Part shown: positions 1 to 7,922 of the stretch, one piece after another | Layout of the letters: every line of letters starts with the position of its first letter | Position numbering within the stretch: position 1 is the first letter of the stretch | Assembly (NCBI GenBank): GCA_002496475.1 | Contig: DAJV01000107.1 | Location: 1-14,193, forward strand | DNA length: 14,193 nucleotides | Source: Vulcanisaeta sp. UBA163 | GTDB lineage: Archaea; Thermoproteota; Thermoprotei; Thermoproteales; Thermocladiaceae | Direction: 5' to 3' | Made by a program: the position numbers and the translations under genes | Notes under the pieces: generated by a model | What the model was told of the DNA's origin: nothing | Database searches by the model: none | The model's input: the letters and a program-made list of their open reading frames with translations, nothing else

Positions 1-990
1 TGGGTTAACTTCATTCAATCCAGTGTTAATGTGATTAATCTCCAGGATAGATATGTGGAATTTGATAACGGGAAGAGGCTGGAGTATGACTATGTGGTTA
101 TTGCCACGGGAGCCACCGTGGATTACTCAAGGATTCCCGGCCTTGATAAGGTCACTGAGGAGTTCGGCGACTACCATAGTAATGAGGCAAATGCCTGGAG
201 GGTTTGGCATACATTGAACAGGATGAGAGAGGGAACATTGGCAATAATACTAGCTCCTGGTGCATACAGGTGCCCACCAAGTCCTTTGGAGGGTGTATTC
301 CTTGCCGAGGAATTCTTTAAGAGGAGGAATTTAAGGGATAGGGTTAGGATTACCTTTGCCACTTTTTACCCAAGACCTTACCCAGCGGAGCCAATGAACG
401 AGTTAATAGAGCCACTGCTTAAGGAAAGAGGTATTGATTACATAACCTTCTACACGCTTGACCATATAGACCCTGAGAAGAGGGTTGCCTACTCCATGGA
501 GGGTGAAGAACTGAAATTTGACTCAGCAATAGTTATACCACCGCATGTGGGTGCTGGTATCAAATACGTGCCAGGCGATGTACTTGATAGTGATGGGTTT
601 GTGCAGGCAGATAAATTCACCAATAGGGTTAAGGGTTTTGATGATGCCTTCGTGATTGGTGACGCCTCGGCGCTTCCCATATCTAAGACAGGGGTTACAG
701 CTCACCTAGAGGCATTCGTTGTTGCCAGTATCCTCCAGGGAGAGGATGCGCGCAACACTGGTCGTACCAACTGTCCATTCGATGTTGGCTATGGACTTGG
801 AACATTCGTAATAAGTGACTTCTATAATCCAGTAATTAAGTACCCGATAAACAGGATTAACCATCTGCTTAAGATTACCTTCGCAGCCACCTATTGGGAC
901 ACACTCCTCTATCCGGAACTTTGGGATCCGATATTAGAGTCTTTCTTTGAGGCAACGGAACCAGCCAGGCTACGTCAACTATATAGGTGA
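1..990 (+). CDS. Sulfide:quinone oxidoreductase-like FAD protein, 5' partial
   Basis: The reading frame is open from base 1, so the true start lies outside the window and the N-terminal FAD-binding GxGxxG motif is not visible. What remains (329 residues) has the family pattern: LEYDYVVIATGA, the RCPPSPLEGVF segment, a central NAD(P)/FAD domain, VIGDAS (second FAD motif) followed by ISKTGVTAHLEAFVVA, and a C-terminal stretch rich in aromatic and hydrophobic residues that in this family can dock to the membrane. Two cysteines remain, in RCPP and in TNCPFDVG; these plausibly correspond to the redox cysteine pair of sulfide:quinone oxidoreductases, which oxidise sulfide and pass electrons to the quinone pool. 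The DUF1641 gene that follows at once is a frequent partner of such flavoproteins. A type II NADH dehydrogenase or flavocytochrome c-type enzyme is less likely. The family assignment is good, the exact substrate is inferred. Confidence 0.82.
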   Translation, partial: WVNFIQSSVNVINLQDRYVEFDNGKRLEYDYVVIATGATVDYSRIPGLDKVTEEFGDYHSNEANAWRVWHTLNRMREGTLAIILAPGAYRCPPSPLEGVFLAEEFFKRRNLRDRVRITFATFYPRPYPAEPMNELIEPLLKERGIDYITFYTLDHIDPEKRVAYSMEGEELKFDSAIVIPPHVGAGIKYVPGDVLDSDGFVQADKFTNRVKGFDDAFVIGDASALPISKTGVTAHLEAFVVASILQGEDARNTGRTNCPFDVGYGLGTFVISDFYNPVIKYPINRINHLLKITFAATYWDTLLYPELWDPILESFFEATEPARLRQLYR

Positions 991-995
991 GGAAC

Positions 996-1619
996 ATGGT
1001 TGAGGATCAATTAGAACTTGAACATAAACTCCTTGATGTATTGACGCCTGAGTACTTGGAACCGCTCATTAAATTCCTTAGGATTATGAGGAGACTTGAT
1101 GAACTCGGTATACTTGATTCATTGAGCGACTTGCTGAGTAATGGTATCCTCGAGGAGCTCCTTAAATCTCTAACAACAACTGATGTTATTAAATTACTTA
1201 GTGATTATGATAAACTGTTGTCAATATTAGCTAAGCTTACGGACTCTAACGTTAAGGATGGTGTTGAGAAAACACTCGATCTTATAGGGGCATTGGGTAG
1301 CATCGGCATGCTGGACACTCTAAGGGATGTACTTGGTGATCCCAATGTGTTGAGAGAATTGGTGCACACGCTCATTGATCAGAATAGTACCTACCTAGTG
1401 ACTAATTTAGATACATTGCTTGAGTTCATGGCGCGTATTAGGTGTTGTGCGTATGTCGCCTCCTTAAACGCCGCAAAGGTTGCGGTTGCTAATGGGAGGT
1501 CTGTGGCTGAGACCATGAGTGAGGTGTTGAAGGATGATGATGCAAGAAGAGGTTTAAGGTTCGCATTATTGGCTGTCAAGTACCTTGGTAAGCAAATAAA
1601 GGAAACCGAACTTAGGTAA
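996..1619 (+). CDS. DUF1641 protein, partner of the SQR-like flavoprotein
   Basis: A 207-residue, almost entirely helical, leucine-rich acidic protein with no signal peptide or membrane segment. The C-terminal part, DDDARRGLRFALLAVKYLG, resembles the typical end of DUF1641 proteins, which lie beside sulfide:quinone oxidoreductases, formate dehydrogenases and Hdr-like clusters in archaea and Firmicutes. Molecular function is unknown; a role as membrane-associated adaptor or stability factor for the flavoprotein is inference. A CC pair occurs at RIRCCAYV. The ATG at 996 is chosen because AGGTGA (985-990), which also contains the upstream stop codon, sits five bases before it. A GTG at 987 overlapping that stop would add three residues. 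The gene is surely co-transcribed with the flavoprotein. Its TAA abuts the stop of the opposing gene with no base between. Confidence 0.78.
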   Translation: MVEDQLELEHKLLDVLTPEYLEPLIKFLRIMRRLDELGILDSLSDLLSNGILEELLKSLTTTDVIKLLSDYDKLLSILAKLTDSNVKDGVEKTLDLIGALGSIGMLDTLRDVLGDPNVLRELVHTLIDQNSTYLVTNLDTLLEFMARIRCCAYVASLNAAKVAVANGRSVAETMSEVLKDDDARRGLRFALLAVKYLGKQIKETELR

Positions 1620-2492
1620 TTACGCCTTTGCATATATTATGTAGGCCCTCATTCCATTAAAATCATCAATTCCCTCTTTATACTCCTTAAATAACAGGCC
1701 TTCCTTGCTCATTAAAAGTACGTAGGCTTTAATATAATCCCTTAACTGAAGTCTCCCCCTGGTGGTTATTACACGGATTATGATATTGTCCCTTCTATAT
1801 GAAACCTTGCCCTCTTTATCCATGAGAATTAATTCAAGGGCTACCTGTATTGGCGAGACCCCTACCACCCTGTAGATCATTGTATGGCTTTCGTTACTGG
1901 CCTGGTATATTGCATCCAGGTATGGTTTAACAACCTGTGAATCCAGTAAAGAGTCCATTACCAGCGACACGGAGCCACCATTATTGGTTACGGTATACAC
2001 TATTTCCTCGAAGCCCTGTGGTTCATAATTCACCAGTCTCTGCATGGCACAGGTACATTTGGTGAATTCAAGGTAACTAGTGGGGACACTGTCAGTGTGG
2101 AAGGCCACTGCGGTTGCCCTCAATACCCTGTATATTCTGAAGGTCATGCTTGGTATTGTTCCAATACCAATATCTATAATATACAGTCCAGGGGTGACGT
2201 CAATCTTGTCCTGTGTAAGATTCCTGAAGTTAAGCCTATACATGAACCTCCTCCTCTCCTTCACATCTAGGTAGGCCTCTATCAATCCCCTCTTACGTAG
2301 TAGGTTGATGGCGTTTCTAGCCGTTCTAGTGCCGAGTCCAGTACCATCAATTATCTCCTTAAATGTGAGGTAGTTCTTATTGTTTATTAGGTGTTCGAAT
2401 TCCAGGTAATTAATGACTAACCTAGCGGAAAGAGGTAAGTCCTCCAGCAGACTTACCGTTTCCTCCTCTTCCTCCTCACGCCTATTATTCAT
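1620..2492 (-). CDS. Winged-helix protein with a C-terminal tetrapyrrole-methylase-like domain
   Basis: A 290-residue protein. Residues 5-12 are a glutamate run; residues about 20-90 form a winged helix-turn-helix (LTFKEIIDGTGLGTRTARNA as recognition region, then LLRKRGLIEAYLD and a basic wing KERRRFMYR). Residues 102-135 read LYIIDIGIGTIPSMTFRIYR then VLRATAVAF, very like the N-terminal strand-loop-helix of tetrapyrrole methylases and diphthine synthase (xVGxGxGdxxxxTxrAxxxLxxAdxV). Further on, SVSLVMDSLLDSQVVKPYL (174-191) sits where the GDP loop belongs, and YRVVGVSPIQVALELI (207-222) resembles the PGxSSxxAA helix. The glycines of the SAM-binding GDP loop are gone, so a ligand-sensing rather than catalytic role is inferred. 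Cysteines 146 and 148 form a CTC pair. A TATA box lies about 30 bases upstream. The winged helix is well supported; the second domain is my reading and needs a profile or structure search. Confidence 0.7.
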   Translation of the reverse strand: MNNRREEEEEETVSLLEDLPLSARLVINYLEFEHLINNKNYLTFKEIIDGTGLGTRTARNAINLLRKRGLIEAYLDVKERRRFMYRLNFRNLTQDKIDVTPGLYIIDIGIGTIPSMTFRIYRVLRATAVAFHTDSVPTSYLEFTKCTCAMQRLVNYEPQGFEEIVYTVTNNGGSVSLVMDSLLDSQVVKPYLDAIYQASNESHTMIYRVVGVSPIQVALELILMDKEGKVSYRRDNIIIRVITTRGRLQLRDYIKAYVLLMSKEGLLFKEYKEGIDDFNGMRAYIIYAKA

Positions 2493-2518
2493 TGTAATAT
2501 TGTAGGTTATTGAAACTG

Positions 2519-2527
2519 TAAATAAAG
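2519..2527 (-). promoter_or_regulatory. TATA-like box of the winged-helix/methylase-like gene
   Basis: On the minus strand CTTTATTTA, 26 bases from its end to the ATG at 2492, allowing a leader of only a few bases. It overlaps nothing coding and ends eight bases after the stop of the upstream thioredoxin reductase gene, so the gene has its own promoter. Confidence 0.5.
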
Positions 2528-2534
2528 CTTCTTT

Positions 2535-3542
2535 TTAATGCCTGTTGAACCCAAACCTCTTGATTACGTAGTTATAGGCTGAGTATGTTGCCAGGGCTCC
2601 CTGCCCAGCGGCCACGATGATCTGTCTAAAGTCCCTTGGTGTCAGGTCTACACAGTCACCTGCTGCGTAAATACCCACTGTGCTTGTCTCCATTAGGTGG
2701 TTAACCTTTATGTAACCATCCTGGGATAACTCAAGTCCTATCCTCTTGAATAACTCAATGGGTGGTTCAGCGCCGATCTCCACGAATAAACCATCCAGTG
2801 GTAAATCAAGGATCTCTTTGGTATCTACCCTCTGTAATATCGCCTTCCTTAGTAGTTTATCGCCCTGTAATTCCTTAACTACGGCATTCCATATGATCTC
2901 TATCCTCGGGTTCTTGAGGAGGAGGTCTTGATAGTACTTCTGAGCCCTCAACTGGTTTCTCCTGTGTATTAGATAGACCTTACTAGCGTACTCGGTGAGT
3001 AGTAATGCTGCTGAGGCTGCTGAGTCACCGCCACCAACTACAGCGACGACTTTTCCCTTGAATAATGGCGCGTCGCAGGGCGCGCAGTAACTGACGCCCC
3101 TGCCGTTATACGTATCCTCACCTGGCACATTAAGCTTCCTCTTTTTCTCACCGACGGTGATTATTATGGTCCTAGCCGTGTACTCATCACCATTTAGGGT
3201 ATAAACCTTGAATAGCTCGCCGTTTCTCTCCACATTTTCCACAGAATCAATTACAATGGGTACATTGTAGTACTTAACATGTTCCTCGAATTTAGCCACT
3301 AGGTCGGGACCCATTATCCTTGTGTAGCCGAGGTAATTCTCAACCCAGCCAGACTTACCTACCTGGCCTCCGACTTCCTCCGTAATTATTATTACGCTCA
3401 TTCCATACCTAGCCGCATAAATGGCCGCTGACATACCCGCTGGGCCCCCGCCAATTATCACCGTGTCATACACCTTGCCCGTCAATTCCTCGCTGGTTCC
3501 AAAGTCCATTTTAGTAACTGAGATCTTGAGTGCACTGCTCAT
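2535..3542 (-). CDS. trxB: Thioredoxin reductase (NADPH, FAD)
   Basis: A 335-residue low-molecular-weight thioredoxin reductase, the usual length. Visible motifs in order: FAD-binding VIIGGGPAGMSAA (28-40), the redox-active disulfide CAPC (153-156, in SYCAPCDAP), NADPH-binding VVGGGDSAAS (169-177), the 2'-phosphate motif HRRNQLRA (193-200) favouring NADPH over NADH, and the second FAD motif YAAGDC (292-297). It transfers electrons from NADPH to thioredoxin or a glutaredoxin-like protein in the cytoplasm. I start it at the ATG at 3542, because a TATA box lies 22 bases upstream, the spacing for a leaderless mRNA. The longest frame begins with a TTG at 3566, which falls inside that promoter and would add eight residues. 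No thioredoxin gene is in the window. The gene follows galT but has its own promoter, so it is probably a separate unit. Confidence 0.93.
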   Translation of the reverse strand: MSSALKISVTKMDFGTSEELTGKVYDTVIIGGGPAGMSAAIYAARYGMSVIIITEEVGGQVGKSGWVENYLGYTRIMGPDLVAKFEEHVKYYNVPIVIDSVENVERNGELFKVYTLNGDEYTARTIIITVGEKKRKLNVPGEDTYNGRGVSYCAPCDAPLFKGKVVAVVGGGDSAASAALLLTEYASKVYLIHRRNQLRAQKYYQDLLLKNPRIEIIWNAVVKELQGDKLLRKAILQRVDTKEILDLPLDGLFVEIGAEPPIELFKRIGLELSQDGYIKVNHLMETSTVGIYAAGDCVDLTPRDFRQIIVAAGQGALATYSAYNYVIKRFGFNRH

Positions 3543-3564
3543 TGTGCCGTAAAGTTCTGGACTC

Positions 3565-3572
3565 AATAAAAA
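3565..3572 (-). promoter_or_regulatory. TATA box of thioredoxin reductase
   Basis: Minus-strand TTTTTATT, preceded by GG, centred 26 bases before the ATG at 3542. It decides the start codon: the longer TTG start at 3566 lies inside the box. Confidence 0.6.
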
Positions 3573-3589
3573 CCTAGCGCAATTAATTA

Positions 3590-4573
3590 CTACACATTGT
3601 AGGCGCAGTTCTTGAGTACGGAATCCCTCAACCTCTGAGCGTTTTCCTCAGGTACTGAGTCGTAGGTGAAATTGCCACCACCAGTCTCCATGCCAGCCGC
3701 GTACTTAACCCTATCCTCATCCCTAAGTACGCCATAGACCTCAATATGCAGGTGATAATACGGGTAATCACCCCTCAGTGGTGCTTGATGTAGAACCATT
3801 ATGTAGGGCATGGTCTTTCTACTGAATACGTGGTTTAAGCCGCATAGTGACACCTTGAGGACTTCAGCTAATCCCCTAATCTCCTCAATCGTGAGCTCCG
3901 TCATTAATTGAACATGTCTCCTTGGATACACATGAACCTCAAACGGCCAATGTGAGTAGAAGGGCATGAATGATACCCAATGGTCGTTATTATGGATTAT
4001 CCTAACGCCATCCTTAAGCTCGGCACTTACTATATCACAGAAGAGGCATTTACCATGTTTGTTGAAGTACTCCCTGGAGCTCTTGAGCTCTCTCTCCACC
4101 CTGCTTGGCGTGAAGGGTAGCACATAGATTTGACTGTGCGGGTGCATTAATGAAACACCGATTTCCCTACCCTTATTCCTGAACCAAAGGAAGTATTGCG
4201 CATACTCCTTACTTGATTCCTCCCTTACCTTATTAATTATCATGTTTAGGACATACTCTATTTGGTCAATGGGCAGGTCACTAATGTCATCAATATTATG
4301 TTCAGGAGTCTCAACCACCACATAGCACCTGCCCATTGACCTACCCACCCTATAAAACCAGTGATTACCCGGCTCTGGCGCTTCCTCCATTAACATTGGA
4401 TACCTATTCTCCAGAATAAGGGCTCTCCACCCGTGCCCAGTCTCTGGATTCCCAGGGCAGAATGGGCAATAATTACTTGGTTGCCATGGCCTGAAACGCC
4501 TAATGTTGGATACCAAGATCCACTCCCTAAGTGTTGGATCCCACCTGAGCTCCATAATTGGCCTATTGCCCAT
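3590..4573 (-). CDS. galT: Galactose-1-phosphate uridylyltransferase
   Basis: A 327-residue HIT-superfamily enzyme that exchanges UMP between UDP-glucose and galactose 1-phosphate in the Leloir pathway. The active-site HPHSQ is at 144-148 (histidine 146 is the expected uridylylated nucleophile). Zinc-site candidates are CPFC (36-39) and PEHN (histidine 92); a second pair, CLFC, is at 176-179. HLHIE (274-278) matches the conserved C-terminal histidine motif. The length is close to the family norm of about 330-350. The ATG at 4573 is chosen because GGTGA lies six bases before it, inside the end of galK; the two genes overlap by 11 bases in different frames, so translation is probably coupled. 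An internal ATG six codons later is possible. Regulation should follow the galK promoter. Confidence 0.93.
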   Translation of the reverse strand: MGNRPIMELRWDPTLREWILVSNIRRFRPWQPSNYCPFCPGNPETGHGWRALILENRYPMLMEEAPEPGNHWFYRVGRSMGRCYVVVETPEHNIDDISDLPIDQIEYVLNMIINKVREESSKEYAQYFLWFRNKGREIGVSLMHPHSQIYVLPFTPSRVERELKSSREYFNKHGKCLFCDIVSAELKDGVRIIHNNDHWVSFMPFYSHWPFEVHVYPRRHVQLMTELTIEEIRGLAEVLKVSLCGLNHVFSRKTMPYIMVLHQAPLRGDYPYYHLHIEVYGVLRDEDRVKYAAGMETGGGNFTYDSVPEENAQRLRDSVLKNCAYNV

Positions 4574-5822
4574 GTACAGTCACCCCACGGTCTATACTAA
4601 CGACCCAACCCCTGGGAGCCAAGCCACTGCTCAAGGTCCTATTCAGTAGATCCTTAGCCGTGTCCTCATCCCTAACCAACGCTATGACTGAACCTCCCAA
4701 GCCAGCTCCTGATAACTTTGCACCATAGGCGCCCTCACTAACTAGGAAATTAACCAATTTGTCTATTGCAGGTAAGCTAACGTCGTAGTATTCACTGAGC
4801 AACCTATGTTGGTAAGTCATGACCCTACCCACGAAGGCTCCCCTCCAGTCGTAACTTGAGAGTAGGCTATCAACCTCAGCCCTACTTAACCCAAGCACTC
4901 TTTCAATGTCGGTAATATCAATAGCCTCACCCCTAATGACCCTCAGTGCCAATTTCGTACTCTCATTAGCCCTAAGGGTGTAGAGTATCCTTCTCCCAGG
5001 CACGTCGCCTAATTCCCCAATGAATGGTGCGATTTCATCCTCAGCCACCTCATCCCAGTGAACCTCCCAGTAATGCGCACCAAGCTTACTCCTTAGGTTC
5101 CTGGGTAAGTCCATACTCAGTAGTTTGCTGAGTCCCTCGTCGATCTCTAATTGACGCCTGGGATGAATATCAGCCGTACTATGCCTAATGCCAGTATCAA
5201 TAACCAGGAATACGCCTCCGAGTCTCTGTAACGTGGTTATATTATACGGCGGCTTGGTCTCAATAACAACAATATCGCCAAAGGCAGCTGCATACTGATC
5301 AAGCCTACCACAGGGCACGCCCATTATATCATGCTCAGCCTCATAGGCAATCTCAGCTATCAACTTCCTATCTAGATTAAACCCATTCAATGCACTAATA
5401 GCTGAGGATAGGGACACCAGTAATGTACCACTACTGCCGAGCCCAGAGGACATTGGTATATTACTACGTATCCAAGCCCTAAACGGCCTAATACTATACC
5501 CACGCCTCATGAATGCCGCTATTAACGCCCTTGCGTAATTGCCAAACCATTTACCACCAACAAGTCCCACATTACCCTGCGAAAATTCATCAACGAATTT
5601 CACGCCCTCATCCCTTAAATTTCCTGATGCTATTACGAAACTACCCTGCGATGGTGAGACTGCTATGTATGTTCTTAGGTTTATGCCGACGGCAACAACG
5701 GGTAAACCCTTATAGTCCTGGTGCGTGTTTAAGAAATCTAACCTACCAGGTGCAGACGTCACTAGGACAGGTTCCTCACTAAAGAATTCCCTGAACTCCT
5801 TAATAGCCATGTCCACAGTCAT
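4563..5822 (-). CDS. galK: Galactokinase-like GHMP kinase
   Basis: A 419-residue GHMP-superfamily kinase. Motif 1, SAPGRLDFLNTHQDYKG (23-39), corresponds to the galactokinase signature GRxNLIGEHTDY; motif 2 is PMSSGLGSSG (123-132, ATP phosphate loop); the catalytic aspartate is in GRLDQYAAAFG (D175) with arginine 27 as partner; motif 3 is KLSGAGLGGS (369-378). It phosphorylates a sugar at C1, and overlap with galT makes galactose the likely substrate. Odd point: the sugar-binding Glu-His-x-Asp of classical galactokinases reads Thr-His-Gln-Asp here, so specificity may be shifted. The ATG at 5822 is chosen because a TATA box is centred about 29 bases upstream; the longest frame begins with a GTG at 5840, only six bases from that box. 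It is first gene of a two-gene operon. Confidence 0.87.
   Translation of the reverse strand: MTVDMAIKEFREFFSEEPVLVTSAPGRLDFLNTHQDYKGLPVVAVGINLRTYIAVSPSQGSFVIASGNLRDEGVKFVDEFSQGNVGLVGGKWFGNYARALIAAFMRRGYSIRPFRAWIRSNIPMSSGLGSSGTLLVSLSSAISALNGFNLDRKLIAEIAYEAEHDIMGVPCGRLDQYAAAFGDIVVIETKPPYNITTLQRLGGVFLVIDTGIRHSTADIHPRRQLEIDEGLSKLLSMDLPRNLRSKLGAHYWEVHWDEVAEDEIAPFIGELGDVPGRRILYTLRANESTKLALRVIRGEAIDITDIERVLGLSRAEVDSLLSSYDWRGAFVGRVMTYQHRLLSEYYDVSLPAIDKLVNFLVSEGAYGAKLSGAGLGGSVIALVRDEDTAKDLLNRTLSSGLAPRGWVVSIDRGVTVHGQ
4580..4584 (-). promoter_or_regulatory. Ribosome binding site of galT inside galK
   Basis: Minus-strand GGTGA, complementary to the archaeal 16S rRNA 3' end, six bases before the galT ATG and within the last codons of galK. 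It supports this start and translational coupling. Confidence 0.55.
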
Positions 5823-5846
5823 AATCACCGCTAAATACACAACCCC

Positions 5847-5856
5847 ATATATTAAA
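5847..5856 (-). promoter_or_regulatory. TATA box of the galK-galT operon
   Basis: Minus-strand TTTAATATAT, ending 24 bases before the ATG at 5822. It shares the 93-base divergent spacer (5823-5915) with the promoter of the YbaK-type gene, so the two units may influence each other. Confidence 0.55.
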
Positions 5857-5871
5857 GGATTAAAGAGGGCC

Positions 5872-5879
5872 TTATTAAA
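5872..5879 (+). promoter_or_regulatory. TATA-like box of the YbaK-type gene
   Basis: TTATTAAA, predicting transcription from about 5902. That leaves a leader of about 14 bases holding GAAGGA (5905-5910) five bases before the ATG at 5916, and excludes the in-frame GTG at 5889. Confidence 0.45.
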
Positions 5880-5915
5880 TGAAACACTGTGGTTAAGACC
5901 TATAGAAGGACCACT

Positions 5916-6347
5916 ATGGGATTAATTATTGATGTTCTTGAGTTCGACCGTGGCGTTGAAACGGTGGAAGACGCATCCAGGGAAAGTGGTGAACCCATGT
6001 CAAAAATAGTAAAGACACTATTACTCAAGGCAAATGATGAATACCTAGTGGCGATAGTTAGGGGAGATAGAGCAATTAATTTTGAAAAATTGTCCAGGGT
6101 ATTGGGTAAACACGTGACCATGGCTAAGGCAAAGGAGGTTAGGCAAGTGCTGGGTGTTGATGTTGGTGCTGTGACACCATTAAGCGACAGGGTTTTATCA
6201 CTTAGGATCATCATGGATCCATCAGTGCTGGAGAATGAGTACGTATTGTGCGGTGGTGGTTCTAGGAACACATTGATTAAGGTTAATACAATGGGCTTAG
6301 TGAATCTACTTAAGCCCATGTTCACTGATGCATTTGAGCGGGCTTAA
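5916..6347 (+). CDS. YbaK/ProX-type aminoacyl-tRNA deacylase domain protein
   Basis: A single-domain protein of 143 residues. Family features: MSKIVKTLLLK (28-38) with the conserved lysine 33, VAIVRGDRAINFEKLSRVLG (45-64), MAKAKEVRQVLGVDVGAVTP (69-88), IIMDPSVLENEYVLCGGGS (98-116), then a strand IKVN and helix. YbaK-family proteins hydrolyse mischarged aminoacyl-tRNA (for example Cys-tRNA-Pro or Ala-tRNA-Pro) in the cytoplasm; substrate identity cannot be read here. The ATG at 5916 is chosen over the GTG at 5889 on promoter spacing and the AAGGA five bases before it. Its last 26 bases overlap the end of the convergent methyltransferase gene. The family is clear, the substrate open. Confidence 0.82.
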   Translation: MGLIIDVLEFDRGVETVEDASRESGEPMSKIVKTLLLKANDEYLVAIVRGDRAINFEKLSRVLGKHVTMAKAKEVRQVLGVDVGAVTPLSDRVLSLRIIMDPSVLENEYVLCGGGSRNTLIKVNTMGLVNLLKPMFTDAFERA

Positions 6348-7527
6348 TGAGCTTGGCTATGAAGAAGCCTGGCGTGCCATGTCTATGCGGGTAAAATCTA
6401 ACAACGGAATCCCCGTACTTGTCGATTAACCCGCCGGTTGCATTGGGTATGCTAATGCTAATAACCTCAAAGCCCAGGCTCTCGGCATAGGCCATGTTGT
6501 CCTCATTCTCAAGTGGTGGTATTGTACATGTTGAGTAAACCAGGGTCCCACCTGGCTTCAGTAGTTTCCAGGCAACCTTAATGAATTGCCTCTGGTACTC
6601 TGCTGTGGATTTCACTGTTTCCATGGTCTTCACATCAAAGAGCCTAGGTCTAACGCCCATGTCTGTACAAGGTGGATCAATCAATACCCTGTCCACGGAG
6701 TTAACTAGGTCAGGTCTATCAACATCCAGGAACCTCGTATCCCTGGCCTCAACCCTATACAGACCATTCATTCCCAACCTACCTAGGTTCTCAATCATTT
6801 CCCTAATCTTGTTCTCACTCCTATCGAATGCATAAACCACGGCCTTACCACCACTAAGTTGCACTACATGACTTGTCTTACCACCTGGTGCAGCATTCAT
6901 GTCGACGATTACATCGCCAGGCCCTGGATCCAGTATGTGAGTAACCCATTGAGCAGGTAGGCTCTGATCATAAAATAAACCGAGCGCGTACTCATGCATT
7001 TCCCTAATCTTAGGAAGCTCATACACACTGATCAGTGTCCTAACTGCGACACCCCTCTTAACACTCCTAATCTCATCATAACCAATTTCCGCCGTACCAA
7101 AGGCCACGATCTCGCCATCTGGGGCAATTACGTTAACCTCATCACCCCTCTTAACCTCATCACCCATCCTAACAACGCCGGGTATGTATAGGTTAGCACC
7201 CATGTAAACACTCTCAGCCGCTCTCTTGTTGGCTAGTACGTACTTACGTGCAGAGGGTACCCTATTGGGTCCCTTAACTGGAAACCAAAGAGCCTCTGGG
7301 AGATTCTCATCAGTATACGCATCCATGGAGTGCTCCCGTAACATGGTAATTAAATCACCGGGACTTATCTTCATAGTATTAACCCTCACATAATACCTAT
7401 TGGGGGGTCTCCTTACTGCATCGAATAGGCTCTGTAATTCACCGTCTGAGAAGTACTGCAGTAAGTACTGGTATAATTGATAATCAAGCCTATGCCCCTT
7501 TACGATCTCTATCTCCCCACTTACCAT
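6322..7527 (-). CDS. NSUN6-type tRNA (cytosine-5) methyltransferase with PUA domain
   Basis: A 401-residue SAM-dependent RNA m5C methyltransferase of the RsmB/Nop2/Sun family. A PUA RNA-binding domain (about 96-170, including YVLANKRAAESVYMGANLYI and VKRGDEVNVIAPDGEIVAFG) is inserted before the catalytic domain, the arrangement of NSUN6 and its archaeal relatives, which methylate C72 of the tRNA acceptor stem. SAM motif I is NAAPGGKTSH (211-220); motif IV DPPC (cysteine 287, product release) and motif VI STCT (cysteine 334, nucleophile) are intact; the end RFYPHRHGTPGFFIAKL is typical. The ATG at 7527 follows AAGG at five bases; a GTG at 7539 would add four residues. The gene is 29 bases behind the small winged-helix-like gene and shares its promoter. 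rRNA rather than tRNA as target cannot be excluded. Confidence 0.88.
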   Translation of the reverse strand: MVSGEIEIVKGHRLDYQLYQYLLQYFSDGELQSLFDAVRRPPNRYYVRVNTMKISPGDLITMLREHSMDAYTDENLPEALWFPVKGPNRVPSARKYVLANKRAAESVYMGANLYIPGVVRMGDEVKRGDEVNVIAPDGEIVAFGTAEIGYDEIRSVKRGVAVRTLISVYELPKIREMHEYALGLFYDQSLPAQWVTHILDPGPGDVIVDMNAAPGGKTSHVVQLSGGKAVVYAFDRSENKIREMIENLGRLGMNGLYRVEARDTRFLDVDRPDLVNSVDRVLIDPPCTDMGVRPRLFDVKTMETVKSTAEYQRQFIKVAWKLLKPGGTLVYSTCTIPPLENEDNMAYAESLGFEVISISIPNATGGLIDKYGDSVVRFYPHRHGTPGFFIAKLIKPAQMHQ

Positions 7528-7556
7528 ACTCGCCTTCACTACCTAGGGGACGAGCT

Positions 7557-7898
7557 CTACGTAGCATCGTAATTACTTAAATCCTTCAATCTCTTAAGCA
7601 ATATGTTTGTTGCGCCATTAGGGTTCTCCTTAGCCAGTCTCCACAGTTCCATGCTCTCGGTTATTATGTACTTAAGAACCCTGGACCTGGCTCTTGTTGG
7701 TTTGTTAGCCTCCACCCTAACATAGCCATCATCCGCCAACTTACCGAGTACCTTAGCCGTCTTTAGGATATCTGAGTGCCTACTGTTGAGCCCGGCAAAT
7801 TTTAATAACGACCTTGCCTTAATGGTGATCCTCCTACCCCTGCTCTTACTTATTAAGTCAATAAGTGCCTTTACAATTCTTGAGTCATACTCCTCCAT
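7557..7898 (-). CDS. Small basic helix-rich protein, winged-helix-like, function unknown
   Basis: A 113-residue basic protein I cannot assign to a named family. Residues 25-75 have a winged-helix-like pattern: RSLLKFAGLNSRHSDILKTA, then KVLGKLADDGYVRVE and a basic wing KPTRARSRVLKYII; residues 82-110 form one more helix. DNA or RNA binding is therefore likely. It is first gene of an operon with the tRNA methyltransferase, so a role linked to RNA modification or translation is possible, but this is inference. A canonical TATA box is centred 28 bases before the ATG, implying a leaderless mRNA and supporting that start. Confidence 0.75.
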   Translation of the reverse strand: MEEYDSRIVKALIDLISKSRGRRITIKARSLLKFAGLNSRHSDILKTAKVLGKLADDGYVRVEANKPTRARSRVLKYIITESMELWRLAKENPNGATNILLKRLKDLSNYDAT

Positions 7899-7922
7899 AC
7901 AAGGTGTACTCCAATTAAACCC

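Noticed and set aside
2080..2274. 64-residue hydrophobic frame on the plus strand
   Set aside because: Shadow of the winged-helix/methylase-like gene; no upstream signals.
5513..5782. 89-residue frame on the plus strand inside galK
   Set aside because: Antisense to strongly conserved kinase motifs; no promoter or ribosome site and no plausible domain.
5900..6325. 141-residue frame on the minus strand opposite the YbaK-type gene
   Set aside because: The + strand has a clear family match; the serine/threonine-rich antisense translation has none.
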